Both the position numbers and the translations under genes were made by a program. Below are positions 30,216 to 42,850 of a DNA stretch of 64,000 nt, piece after piece. The DNA comes from Straminergon stramineum (lineage: Eukaryota; Streptophyta; Bryopsida; Hypnales; Calliergonaceae): assembly GCA_963920665.1 (NCBI GenBank), contig OY987267.1, positions 1,922,001-1,986,000 of the forward strand, in the 5' to 3' direction. Every line of letters begins with the position of its first letter. The stretch's first letter is position 1. The notes under the pieces were generated by a model, which saw nothing but the letters and a program-made list of their open reading frames with translations, was not told where the DNA came from and made no database searches.

Positions 30216-33200
30216 AGGAATATGTAACGCAAAGAACTTCAAGGTGTTTCCTTAACTCAAAGGTGTAATATGAAGCTTAACAAGAATGCTCTAAAACTTG
30301 TGTTGGCAAGATTGAGGTTTCCACCATCTTGCCTTCAATATATACTATCATAATATCATGAAGTCTTTTTAAAAAAAACTAAGAGTCTCTAGGAGGCACT
30401 AATAAATCCTAGGGATTTCTAGAAGGCTTCAAAAAGCCACGTATCTAAATCTATGAAGAGTTACCAGAAGGTTTCAATTAGTCACACAAATATTATAAGA
30501 ATCTCTTACAATTCTTGGTAGATATACCTATCATTGAAAGAAAGTCCAATAAAGGAAGAAAAAAGTTTTTCAAGTTGACGAAGAGTGAATGTCAGCAATA
30601 AGATGTTGGAAAACTTTTGCAAAGCTAAATAAGATAGACTCCCTATTAGTGTCATTTGAGTAATATTTGAATGATATATGAATATATGTAGGGCATGGAA
30701 TTTGGATGCTCACTCTATTCAAAATCCTACTAGTAGAAGTTGAAGATTGACAACTTATTGAAAAGAATATAGCCCTTAATTATAAATGACATTTTTTGGC
30801 CTAATGGCCAATCCAAAGGAAAATAAAAAATTCTTTTTGAAGTGAGGCATGGACTTGTTTTTTGCCCAAGGTTTGTACAATCAAGGCATGTAAAACTAAA
30901 CAATGAAGAAGGATTTCAAGACTTTGTAGCCTAAATGTGGTATTTGGCAAGCTTATTCAATGTAGAAATGGATCTATAGGTTGAAACATTCTAAGAAAAT
31001 CCTAAAGCGACTTTTTATCAAATATTCTCTTCAAACTAAGTCCTAGGAGCCTAGCATGTTGTTTGAAGATTAATGAGGAATACAAAATTATTGTTTATCT
31101 CTGTAAGATTAAAGATATGAATGTATTATTTAAAAAAAAATTAAGTTCTATAGCATTTAAATCATTGGATTGAATTTGATGATTGATAGCTTATTAAATA
31201 GATTTTAAATATTGAGAAATAAAATTTGATGAGTGATATCTTGATGAATGGATCTTGAATAAATTTACAACAATCTTGGTGTAATACTATGAGATGGTCA
31301 CTGAAGGTCTTTATTCAAGGATTTATGAGTTTATTTTTATTCTTTTCTGGTTTGGTGGCTTGTAGGTCAGATCTCTCTCTTCAATGAAAGTCCCCTCATT
31401 TGAAGAGAATCTTTGACAAAAAGAATGTCTTAGGACGAAGCCATTACTTTCATTGGTATCTCTATCCATAGTGAGAGATTCAACAATGGTGCTCAATGGT
31501 TGGAATTTCAAAAGTTCTGTAGGCAAATGAAAGTGAAACATTTGTTGAAAGCAATAGTGGCAAGCATTGCTTTTTTTTGGCTTTTTATTGCCAAATTGCA
31601 CCAAAAAAATTTGGTTTGAAAATGTCTTGTAGAATTGTGACATGTGGATATTTAGAAGTCATAAAATTATAAGTTTGTCACATAGAGATTTTAATATAAT
31701 AATCAAATAGAGGATGATGTTATAGATCATTTAAAAAGAGAAGTACAAATATAACACAAATTTATTTCAGTAGAGATATTTGCAAATTACCACTTGTTTG
31801 ATTTCAATTGTCCAATCAAAATGAGCTCAATTATTCCAATTGTTTTTGACAAGGTATCCTCACCTTTTTGAAGCACCATTTGTTTGGCTACAAGAAGTCT
31901 TCACAGGTAGGTTAATGATCCAACTCTAACAAAGTTTTTTCTCAAATTCAACACTAGTTTTGAAAAGTAACCAATGGAAGTCGAAAAATTCTTTGAACCA
32001 ACCAATGACAGATTGATAGTTGAAGCATTTTGTAGTTCAAAGATGTCCGATACAAGGTACTAAAGTGTCAATAGTAGGTGTTCCTATGACCTCTATTATC
32101 AAATTTTGTAGTTTATTCACATGATCTTTGAAAATTCTCAAAACAATTGCAATAGTGTCTACTTTCATTCGGTAACGTTGTGATGTGATATTTTTCCAAA
32201 TGGTATTCAAGGATGTTGGATCTCAAACAAATGTCTTGTTTCTGTTTCACTTGAAGATACCTTAGTTTTGATATATGTTGTTAGACATCAAGAACATCAT
32301 TTCCTAATTCAACCACCAAGATGATGGAGGGCCAAGGCGACAAGGAGGGCAAAGCCATAGATGAGGTCCCACTAGGAGCGCCATGAAGGCATGGTCGGGG
32401 CATTGGTGTGGATCAGCATACAATGATTGGGGTTCAATTACTTGGTATAAGGCAACAACATAGCCCTTCCCCGTGTTCGAGTTCTCTAGTTGTAGTGTGG
32501 ATTGATGGTAGCCGATTGTGATTGTGTTGAAGAACGCAATGCCTAGGAAGAAATGGCGGTTGTCCACCTTGCATGAAGTGCAGAGGTGATGGAGACAATG
32601 ACACTGAAGAAGAGGAATTCAAAGTAGGTGACACTGCTGAAGTAGATGACAACAACACTGAAGGAGAAGACAATGTCAAAGAAAATGACCCAGACGATAG
32701 AGGTCTGAAGATGGTGGTCAAGATGGAGACTAATTGGGAGGACTGGATGACCAAGATGTTGAATGGGATGATGCTATGCTACACTGCACCCCTACTACAA
32801 ATGGAGTTCGCCTCAAATGAAGTTGGCTTGGACCTACAGATAAAAAAAGATTTCAAAACCCCGTGTACCCTTAACGGAGTGAGTTTGGACTAAGAGAGAG
32901 ATAAAAGAAGAAGAGGAGGGTGGTCTTAGGGCTAGGAGTCTCACAATTCACTCAACAAAATACTAGACCAGCATGTAGATCACACATTCCCAAGTGTTAC
33001 CATAGTTGACAACTGAGACAGCAATAAACCAGAGACAACGTAAGACTGAGTTGAGAAAGATCAACCCAAAACAAGTGAGGAGGAATTCCGTGAAGCTTTG
33101 CTTTTTGACACAATGTATCAAAATGCTAAATGCTCAAACTGGAAAGACTCATGGTGGATGGTGCCAACCTCGGTCCATATGCTACTATAGTATATCTACA

Positions 33201-33295
33201 ACATTACAACCTCTAGCATACAAAGCAAGAGTTTTACCTTGCCTTTATACTAGAGTTGTACATAGACAAAACAAGAACATGTGCAATCATCCTCA
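30216..33295. other. AT-rich DNA with one acidic coding-like fragment
   Basis: Mostly AT-rich without supported genes. Around 32,300-32,900 the composition becomes more balanced. A plus frame at 32573-32893 would encode a very acidic stretch (Asp/Glu-rich, with NWEDWMTKM near its middle), which might be a relic of a transposon or gene. I recognise no domain and no splice partner. The minus frame 31323-31643 is similarly unplaced. Confidence 0.4.
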
Positions 33296-33660
33296 CATCC
33301 GGCAATTCTATGGAGGGAAAGATCCAGAAATGTGGGGACCAATATTGGGGGTTAATATGGAAAGGGTTCACTCATCTTACATTTGGCTATTCTAGGGGGG
33401 GGGGGGGATCCTAGAATGTGGCAAGTGAAAGTTTTGAGTAAAATCAATAAACATAGAAGGTCAGGAGCACATCTAATAATCCTATGGAAGGAAAGATCGT
33501 AGATTGTGTTCAATATGGGATGAGGTGACACATTTTGCAATCCTATGATAGAGAAGATCTTGGACTCTAACAACCTAAAGTTTTTAAAGATATATGACTA
33601 GCCCCACATCTGGCAATCCTATGGAAGGGAAGATCTTAAGATGTGATGGTCTAACAAATT
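33296..33660. repeat. dispersed GGCAATCCTATGGAAGGGAAGATC repeats (short form GCAATCCTATGGAAG)
   Basis: Four imperfect copies of the motif occur near 33300, 33476, 33536 and 33607, each followed by a variable AGAT/GTAG stretch. They are spaced 60-175 bases apart. This looks like a degenerate tandem array. A run of 13 G (33395-33407) flanked by ATTCTAGG and CCTAGAAT lies inside it. Confidence 0.6.
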
Positions 33661-35760
33661 CTACTAATCTACCGATGAGAAGTACTTGGTTTCATTTTTA
33701 TGCTAACCTCTAACAATAGTGGATGAGGTATGGAGTACTTACATTGAAATTTTGCCATAAACACCCTCTATCTAACTTTGATTGTTTGAGAGGTTTGGCA
33801 ATCGAAAATTCAAATTAAAAATGCCTTGGCGGCCTTGCTGACTAGTTTTACGTCACTTCTAACTTTAAGAAGATAATAACCAAGAAATGATTAATTTGAA
33901 TTGTTTAGGACCCCAATGGGATCAAGAAATTGATTAATCTACCTCTAGTTGTCTTTTCAACAACTATGACATACATTATGCCTGGTCTAAGGTCCCATAT
34001 TCCCTGACTAGAGGTGAGTCTAGTAATTGTCATGGCCTTTAAAGGTGATAGTAATGTGTGAACATTAAGGTTCCTTGGTGTCTTTGTTGGCCAGTTTTAC
34101 ATTACCTCTAACTTTAAGATAATAACAACCAATAATTCTTAATTCAAGCTACAACTTCTATGACTATGTTAATGTTGAACTATCTCGCACAATAGTTGGC
34201 CATTTAATAATCAAGAGGTTGTTGTGTTGTACCAAGATTTTTTTATGGTTTTTAGTTTTTTGTATGTTTAGTTGATTTTTAAAGTTTTTAGTTGTTTTTG
34301 AAGATTTTATATTTTTTAGGATTTTTGTCAATTTTTTTGAGCTATCTTTTTTACAGTCCTATATTGAAAGGGTTGACGACTACATGTTTTTGGATGGAGG
34401 CATGTAAAATTTTTACATCTTTCAATAGTAGTAAATGAGGGAACTAATTACCACTTAATTGGAAGATAACCACCCTTTGTAGGAAAATAACCATGAATTA
34501 AAAGCCTACCGGACTCCATGACACCTCTATACTTTATATTCTTTGCATCAACCCCCATTGGTATGGATGGGGAATTTTGAGCCGTCCAAGTTTTTAAGCT
34601 AAAGGGAATTTTTTGGAAAGGTTTCTTTGACAAGCTATGGACTAGTCTATGTGAGCCCTGATTTACCTACCCTTGGTAAATCGTGAACACAACCAGGTTC
34701 TGGGTTTAGGCTAAGTGATTCCTACTTTTGGGTGTCTAAGTGTGGTCCATCATGCCTTTCAAGCAATGAATCTTTTTACTAAGTGCCTAAGGTGACCCAA
34801 ACATTCAAGAATCTCTTAATCTACATCCAGTGTCTTTAGCCAACCGAATGGATAGGCCGCTGTATGTTTTGGATGGAACCTATGACAGGGAGGAATTAAC
34901 CTAGAAACCCTCTAGTTCATTTCTCGCCATTTCTAAAAACCTAAAACTCGACCCTATACGACCTTCCTAGCCAAAGTTATGAGCGGATGAAGTTTGACTG
35001 CTACTCGGTTCTTCAAACTTCATCCATCTATTGAGCCTAGTTCCCTAATTCAAAAGGATGCGAAATTTTTAGGGATGGATCAAAAGAATCTTTCCTACTT
35101 GGATCTGGAGTTTGGCCCTAATTGGAGACTTCCACGTATTTCTCATTCAAACCTTGTCTAAACTTCATCTGCTAACTTTTCATAACCTATAATTCGGAAT
35201 TAACTTTTTTCTTCGGCCTTGGACCCTCGTTGATAGCCTCTTCCTAATATACTCAATTCGATGTTAAACTCTAGATCTAACTATTCTTCATCCAAATCAA
35301 TCCTAAACTTCATCTGGTAATAACTTCCTTGTTTTTGACCTGATTTGGGTGTGCATTGGGGTTTTGGAAAGCTGCACACCTCCTCTTTATGTTTCTACCC
35401 TAATAAGCAACTTGAACTATATTCCTAAGGGTCTGACCTAGGGCTGGGCCTTAGCCAAGGTTACTAATTGCTAATTAGGGACATTGGAGGGGTTAGAAAT
35501 GTGTTATCTCATACCTCGGAACTTGAATCATTGATCGTGTCCACTAGAAGCTCTCCCTCCTCTTCCTTGAACTCCCGTGCCATGATACAATGGACCACCG
35601 TTCTAATCATAAAATAGTTTAATACAAGGGTTTATTTGTTAGCTTTGTCCTATTTCTTTACTTCCCTCTACTTTTTCCATCCCCACTATTCCTCCTCCGC
35701 ACTATGGTGGCCCAATTACCCTCGTTTCTACCTACGAGGCTCTCCAAGGACGCGTCATGG
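33661..35760. other. non-coding DNA with a ~75-bp direct repeat
   Basis: A ~75-bp block at 33823-33900 recurs at 34075-34150; shared parts include GCCAGTTTTAC/GACTAGTTTTAC and CTCTAACTTTAAGA. From 34,650 to 35,700 the DNA has intermediate GC and no long frames, as in a solo or decayed LTR, but no terminal repeats could be paired. No gene seen. Confidence 0.45.
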
Positions 35761-36775
35761 CGTTGTTGAGTAGAGAGGCCTTGCCTTGGGAAAATGTAGG
35801 GCTTCTAACTGCAATTAGATGTGGCCCAAATAATGAAAGATTCCATGGCCATATAAAGTCATAAACATAATAAAAAAAACCCGAATGATGCCATATGAAC
35901 CAAAATACTATCACATTTCCATACACCCCTCAAAAGATGTTATGGAGTCTCAATATACATCATGTGTGGTAAACAATAGTAGAAAAAAAGGCATATCCTT
36001 CATAAACTCCCCTTGAAAAAGTGTTTGATAGATGAATGAGTGCCACGTCCGTTTTACAACTCCAAACTAAAAGTGTGATATGTCCTTAAAAAGCTAACAA
36101 CAAGTTCTACAACCTCTCTAAAATTCATTCAAAATTAAGCTATTGTCCAACTTTTATGGTTGGTCAAAGTTCACCCTTTCCAACTCAAAGGTAGCTCACC
36201 TATACTTCACTCCCAAGCCCATAACTTTCACATACTAATTCCGAATCAAAAAAATAAACTCATTTTAAAAAGATAAAAGAAGTATCTACAACCTCCCTAA
36301 GTTTTACTCAAAATTAAAGTACTGTCTACCTTTCATAGCCTTTCAAAGTTTACTCTCTTGAAACCTCGAAAGTATCTCTTCACCCTTTTACTCTCAAGTC
36401 CACAACTTTCACATACTAACTCCAAATCAAGAAAATAAACCCCTTTTGAAAAGATAAAAGAAGTATCTACAACCTCCCTAAGTTTCACTCAAATCTAAAG
36501 TACTTTCCACCTTTTATAGACTATCAAAGCTCACTCTCTTGAAAGTTTGAGGCAGATCCACAATACTTCATTCTCAAACTCATAACTTACACACACTAAC
36601 TTTACACTTAGTGAGTAATAGCTTTTTGGAAATACCAAAATCAGATACACAAGTTTTCAAAATTTCATTACCAAACTCTCCATGTACAATGTGCCATGCC
36701 CTCCTAAAGTGACGAGTCTCCTCAACAAACAAGGAGGAGGAAGAAGATGACCCTCTACCTCATCCGCCACCTGAA
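35761..36775. repeat. left arm of a 1,015-bp inverted repeat
   Basis: This segment is the reverse complement of 37298-38312, with no difference in the stretches I compared. Both arms are 1,015 bp and both stop sharply. Inside is a ~180-bp tandem repeat (about three copies; phrase CTACAACCTCCCTAAG near 36108, 36286 and 36467). The arm ends just before the assembly gap. Confidence 0.9.
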
Positions 36776-36791
36776 CCTTCATGCCATCCAC

Positions 36792-36991
36792 NNNNNNNNN
36801 NNNNNNNNNNNNNNNNNNNNNNNNNNNNNNNNNNNNNNNNNNNNNNNNNNNNNNNNNNNNNNNNNNNNNNNNNNNNNNNNNNNNNNNNNNNNNNNNNNNN
36901 NNNNNNNNNNNNNNNNNNNNNNNNNNNNNNNNNNNNNNNNNNNNNNNNNNNNNNNNNNNNNNNNNNNNNNNNNNNNNNNNNNNNNNNNNNN
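36792..36991. other. assembly gap of 200 N
   Basis: Exactly 200 undetermined bases, probably a placeholder of nominal length. It sits between the two arms of the inverted repeat, so the order and orientation of its flanks may be uncertain. Confidence 0.99.
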
Positions 36992-37297
36992 CTTCGATAA
37001 GTCTATCCACATCATCTACGTAGACTTATAATCCATAAAAAACAACAAGGTAAAACAGGTTTTACCTTTTGTTTTTACAACTTCAAATAAACAAAATAAA
37101 ATATTAAAATATTTTCTAATATAGAAATCAAAGAACTAAATATTTGTCAAATAGAGGTAAACAAAAAGAGTTCAAAGGGAGTATGACCCCATTTGTTTCT
37201 TGAGACTCTAGAAAAAGAAACCCTCCAATTTAACAAATAATTATGCATTTTCACATAATGAACGCATGTACATGTATAATTATGTATTTTCACAATA

Positions 37298-38312
37298 TTC
37301 AGGTGGCGGATGAGGTAGAGGGTCATCTTCTTCCTCCTCCTTGTTTGTTGAGGAGACTCGTCACTTTAGGAGGGCATGGCACATTGTACATGGAGAGTTT
37401 GGTAATGAAATTTTGAAAACTTGTGTATCTGATTTTGGTATTTCCAAAAAGCTATTACTCACTAAGTGTAAAGTTAGTGTGTGTAAGTTATGAGTTTGAG
37501 AATGAAGTATTGTGGATCTGCCTCAAACTTTCAAGAGAGTGAGCTTTGATAGTCTATAAAAGGTGGAAAGTACTTTAGATTTGAGTGAAACTTAGGGAGG
37601 TTGTAGATACTTCTTTTATCTTTTCAAAAGGGGTTTATTTTCTTGATTTGGAGTTAGTATGTGAAAGTTGTGGACTTGAGAGTAAAAGGGTGAAGAGATA
37701 CTTTCGAGGTTTCAAGAGAGTAAACTTTGAAAGGCTATGAAAGGTAGACAGTACTTTAATTTTGAGTAAAACTTAGGGAGGTTGTAGATACTTCTTTTAT
37801 CTTTTTAAAATGAGTTTATTTTTTTGATTCGGAATTAGTATGTGAAAGTTATGGGCTTGGGAGTGAAGTATAGGTGAGCTACCTTTGAGTTGGAAAGGGT
37901 GAACTTTGACCAACCATAAAAGTTGGACAATAGCTTAATTTTGAATGAATTTTAGAGAGGTTGTAGAACTTGTTGTTAGCTTTTTAAGGACATATCACAC
38001 TTTTAGTTTGGAGTTGTAAAACGGACGTGGCACTCATTCATCTATCAAACACTTTTTCAAGGGGAGTTTATGAAGGATATGCCTTTTTTTCTACTATTGT
38101 TTACCACACATGATGTATATTGAGACTCCATAACATCTTTTGAGGGGTGTATGGAAATGTGATAGTATTTTGGTTCATATGGCATCATTCGGGTTTTTTT
38201 TATTATGTTTATGACTTTATATGGCCATGGAATCTTTCATTATTTGGGCCACATCTAATTGCAGTTAGAAGCCCTACATTTTCCCAAGGCAAGGCCTCTC
38301 TACTCAACAACG
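37298..38312. repeat. right arm of the 1,015-bp inverted repeat
   Basis: Reverse complement of 35761-36775. The spacer between arms is 522 bp including the gap. Outer flanks differ (TCATGG before the left arm, GATTGTTGG after the right one) and show no target duplication. It may be a foldback element, a real palindromic duplication or a misassembly. Confidence 0.9.
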
Positions 38313-38804
38313 GATTGTTGGATTTCCCACTCCAATTGGTGTTCTACTATAAGGAATGCACTCCTTTCCACAACTTCTTTCTCTCTTTACTCTCTAGACT
38401 TTACTGATTCCCCTTGCTCCTTCCAATTACTGGACCTTCCTTCTTCATCCAACTATTGGACCCCCCATCCTCTACTCGAACTTTTGGACTTCTTCCCCCT
38501 TCCCATAGTCCAGTCATTATATCCCATTAGAAGAGATTTAAATGCTAAACATGCCCACAAGTTCCTAAGCTGTGGGGAATGTAGGAACTACGCCACTGCT
38601 ATAGTTTGACATGGTCGAGACCGTGCCATGTCAAAAAAGAAAAAGAATTCCAATTCTTTTTACATTTCAGAATTAAGATTTTTTTATTTTTTAAATTTAT
38701 TTTCCAGCCAACAGCTAGACGTTCCTAAATAGCAAAAGGAATAAACAAGGGAATAGCCCTAAAACGGGCATGTTGAGCCTTCAAATTTTCTTTAATGCTC
38801 TCCT

Positions 38805-39000
38805 TGAGCCCAATTATTATACCCCCCCAGCCCTGAAGCCCAATTACTGAATTCTAGCCCCAAAGCCCAATTATTATAACCCCCTTTTCCCTGTCCCAAT
38901 TACTATAACCCCCTCTCTGACCTAATTACTATACTTCCTCTTCCTGGCACCTAGTTATTGTATCCCTTCTCTTTCGTGCCCAATGATTGTACCCCCTCTA
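38805..39000. repeat. degenerate CCCAATTACTATACCCC repeat
   Basis: Seven or so imperfect copies of the motif occur in ~200 bases, for example CCCAATTATTATACCCC, CCCAATTACTATAACCCC and CCTAATTACTATACTTCC. Single related copies occur at 38,430-38,520. Spacing is 20-35 bases. The plus strand is pyrimidine-rich. Purpose unknown. Confidence 0.65.
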
Positions 39001-40376
39001 TCGGCGGTACGTGGCCCTACTCCACCCGGTCTGCCTTGGTTGTATTTGGCCCCAGATTCTAAAGACAATATTGGTGCTGGTTGTTGGTGGAAGCTGTGGT
39101 TGTTGGTTGGAGTTGTAGGATGCCGGTTTGATTTCTTGTAGCTCTCTCCTACTTGTGCTAACTTCTAAGGGGGATTAGGGGCCATATCTACGGTTAGTGG
39201 ATTATGTAGTTGGGTTTGTGGAAATGAAGGCTACCCTATGCTTTTCACTACTCACTTTTAGTGCTTATCTTCACTTCTAACTCCTACTTTTGGGGGTCTA
39301 AGCTTTGGTTTGTTTCCAACATGTTTTGGGAACTAAATTTTGTAAGGGAAGGGACCACGGGGGGTTCAAGGTTCTTCTGTGGAGCTCTTTTAACACACCA
39401 CTAAAACTTTTGACCCTAGGGGGGTCCAAAGCTTCACCGTCATGGTGGAATTCACCAACCCTCACTCTCTCTTGGCCTCCTATATGGAACACCACGTTCG
39501 TATTGGGGGACAAAAAGAGACCTTCGACACTCAAGGATTACCTACAAGAGGTTAGTACAATGAAAGACTTGAACTAAAGGCCTCCAAAGTACCAACGCCA
39601 ATCATATGGGGGGTTACTCTAGGGTCCATTAGAAAAATAACAAGGCCTCACAAGAGCTGTGAGTTCCCAATGTTGGGAGCATACCCGTTGCCTTGCTAAT
39701 TCAGCACTTGAGTATCCGTCGTGCTGTCCAAAATCTTGGTGCAGTTGGTACCATTGTCTGAGCTCGCGCGCTAACTTGTTGCTTTTGTGTTGCACTTCAT
39801 GTTGCTCCCATTGTTGTTTATTTCCACTTTTGTTTGGTAGAATTGGACGAATTGGATTTTTGAGCCAATGTTTAGGTCGAAGTTGATTAGGGTTTCAACG
39901 AGGACTTCATTTTTTTTTTGAATTCATTTGATCTGTTTTGTGATAGAGTATTTGTTTTGAAGTAGATTTCTGAATCAAAATTTCTTGAATATGAGTCCTC
40001 AATGTACAATAGATGCAATTTTGTTATTCAATTCCAAGAGTTTGGATGGAGATTGGATTCCTACGAGGGTAGGTGTGGGGTCTTGGGTGATGCTACAACT
40101 TGGAAAGCAAGGTGGCGACGCAAAAGATGCAAGACAGCATAAGAGTGAAGGAGGCTACAAAGTTCGCATTCTCAAGTTTAAAGTAGTGAAAGATTCTTCT
40201 GTGGTTTCGAGTGTCTATGTGCAACATGCATATATGTACAGGTAGCTTGATTTGGAGCCTAGTGTTAAGCATGGTGGTGCAAATTGTAAGTGTTTGAACT
40301 TAAAATCAAATCTTGTTTTGTTAATTAGAGTCTCATATCAAGGAGTTGTGATTTCTCATGTGAAGGTGTTTTGAGT
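39001..40376. other. mixed-composition DNA with a possible exon
   Basis: No secure gene. A plus frame 39985-40245 contains GYKVRILKFKVV and later YVQHAYMYR before a possible donor (CAG/GTAGCT, 40241). This might be an upstream exon of the relic at 40377-41405, though the phases do not match directly. The rest shows no motif. Confidence 0.35.
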
Positions 40377-41405
40377 GCAGATTTGTATCCGTCTCATTAT
40401 TTTGACTGGGTGTCGCCGAAAACCATCATAGATGTCTTGTATGTCTTGCATGCCGATGTTGGTGAACCTTAGAGAGGTCACTAAAGCCACAAGCAGCTGT
40501 TGAAGTTGGGGGTGTATTTCTACAACGCTACTTACATACCTCGCAGTCCACCACGCCTTTTTGGCCATTTGGAAATGATTCCTCTTCCTTCTTTTCAAGA
40601 TCATGAATGGCCGGTACCTGATACAATAACGAGTGAATCTTTCACGAGCAAGATGCATTATGATTTCTTGCATTCTTTGAGGCCAAACACTTCATCTTGT
40701 TGTACTCATATTCAATGATTTATGCCTTGCCATATCATGGTTGACCTTTTTTCTTCAGCTCCAATGTATTGTACTCCTACACTCTTTGTTTTTAAAAATT
40801 TAACAAAAGAATGTTTTGACTCAATTATGGATGAGGGATGGGATGTCAAAATCACTGTAGGCTTGGATGTGATCTGATGCACTATGGATCGAGGGTCGGT
40901 GATCTTTCGCTATCACATAGGTCGATCTACGTTGTATGTAAACTTTGTCTACAACCGTGAATGCCATTGTGGTTCAACCTGGGAAGCATTGGAGCAAGTT
41001 GAAAGCAACCTCATGGTGAAGATAGCATGTGAAATACCTGGCCATGAAGAGCCTCTGCAATTGGAAGTAGGCTGTAGTTTGACCTTTGCAAGCATAAGAG
41101 AAGAAATAATGTTGATAATGGGCTACAATGATCAACAAGAATATGTCGATCAAGATTATGTAATGTGCATCATTGAGAATGGATTCATTACAGAGAAGGT
41201 AAGATTAATTCACTTCAATAAAGCCTTCTTTCAATGCATATAATTTTTTAGAAAATTGAATGCTTAAATTTTGAAATTGAAAAGTATCTTCATTGAATCA
41301 TTGTTTACTATTGGAATGTAGGTCAACACTAGAGCTGAACACAATAGGACAGTAGTAGATGCACTACCACCGAAGGCTATCAAGTTTGTTCCAGAGCGAA
41401 CTTGA
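40377..41405 (+). pseudogene. stop-interrupted gene relic of unknown family
   Basis: One reading frame runs from about 40377 to 41198 and continues after a GT-AG intron (41199-41321) to a TGA at 41403-41405. It is broken by a TAG and a TAA near 40,470-40,490 and by TGA codons near 40,716 and 40,875. Between the stops the protein looks real: DLYPSHYFDWVSPKTIIDVL, then GVYFYNATYIPRSPPRLFGH, later CHCGSTWEALEQVESNL, and after the intron VNTRAEHNRTVVDALPPKAI. I recognise no domain. Either it is a decayed gene with the frame preserved, or some stops are removed by splicing not visible here. Confidence 0.45.
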
Positions 41406-42824
41406 AGAATTAATGAGGTAATTGAAGAATTAATGAGGTATTTGGTGCAAGCTTCTTGCCTTCTCTAAATTCTTATTTCATTTTCTTACTCTTCCCCCAC
41501 ATTGCGTGTGTTTCTGGAATGCAGATTTCTAGAAATTCTACACATCAACAACAATTGACGTTTGCATCGATACTTGGAGTATTTTCTGCCAATTAGTTTC
41601 AGATGAATGTACATAGAATTGATAGTTAGATCTTAGACAAACATATTTCTCTACATGTGAACTAGTTTCGATGCCTAGACATACATGTCTGAAGTACACA
41701 CTGATGTCAACCAAGTGTTTTGACACTTACTTAGCAGTAGAGTTATTTACTCTCAAACTTATGATTTTTCACACCAAGAATATTTATATGATTTAAATAC
41801 ACTGCAACTAGTCAAAACATCTTTAGGTTCAGTTCCAAGCTCAATCTTTCTTTCAAATTCTCATCTTCGGTAGCTAACAATGTTCATTTCCCCCAGCCTT
41901 CAATCAGCTTCGATTCTGTTGTACTATTGATATTGATAGCAACTGGGAAAAAACCAACTCCATTGGGTGTTTAGATCACAAGTAGTTCATTAATTAATCA
42001 TGATGAACTATCCACAAAATAGTTCTTCCTAATGGAATTTTCCACAGGGGTTAGGGTTTAGGGTGCATGCAATACCCCCATCCTTGGAACATGTATCCAT
42101 CCTTACAATTCTAGTTTTCAGAGCTTTGTGTAAATTAGATGTATGTCACAATTTTAAGCCTCTGAATCATTGCAAATTTAACAAAATTGATAGTACAATG
42201 AGAAGCAAGAATCATGTTGCATATTCCATCACAAATGTCAGCTATTCTTAGGAACATCAATTACTCGTTGATCAAGGTTGCCTTCATAGATAGACAGGGA
42301 TACCGGCACACTGGCACCGACAACCATTTTCATTAGTCCGAATATTTAGAACTAGTCAAAACTTATTCTTATAACAATTCATAACTAATATTCAGAACTA
42401 TTTTTATGGATAATTGACAATGCTTGAACATGATATATATAGTCTTAGTTGCACAAAACAAATATAATCACTCACTTTGGAGCTATTTTCAGACCGCTAC
42501 TGGTGGTCACATAAGGTCAATAATTGAAGCAGACACTAGCAACTAAAGCAACTTAACAACCCCATGATCTCAAGGTTTAAGCAAGGTACAAGTTTATCAC
42601 ATATAAACAAGAGGTTCACGGCAAATTATACTGAAAATTCTTTTTTAGGGTTGTTCTGTCGTACGTGTTTTGGGGTTTGGGTGTCGAGTTGTTCGTCTGA
42701 TGTTGCATGTCATATAAGACGAGTGTCGCATATACGAGACAAATTTGAACAGTGCGAAATTAGGGTTTAGGGTTTTCGGGCAGGGCAACCAAAATTTTTA
42801 TCTTACTTGGCGGGTTGTCAACAG
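41406..42824. other. AT-rich intergenic DNA
   Basis: It begins with a short tandem duplication of TTGAAGAATTAATGAGGTA (41402-41440). Otherwise it is AT-rich without supported genes. Two short TTTAGGG-type telomere motifs occur at about 42,052-42,064 and 42,761-42,775. Confidence 0.5.
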
Positions 42825-42850
42825 TGACGTGGAAAGCTTTGACCACGTCA
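42825..42850. promoter_or_regulatory. inverted pair of bZIP-type TGACGTGG sites
   Basis: TGACGTGG (42825-42832) and its exact reverse complement CCACGTCA (42843-42850) are separated by 10 bases. TGACGTGG is a typical plant bZIP (C/G-box, ABRE-like) site. The pair abuts a GC-rich minisatellite on its right. No gene is visible next to it. Confidence 0.45.

Noticed and set aside
35732..38407. Identical hydrophobic frames (MYGNVIVFWFIWHHS type) on both sides of the gap
   Set aside because: They lie in the two arms of the inverted repeat, so identity at protein level is only DNA identity.
39743..39775. TTGGTACCATTGTCTGAGC as an LTR-retrotransposon primer-binding site
   Set aside because: Agreement with the initiator tRNA-Met complement is too poor and no paired LTRs or pol domains were found.
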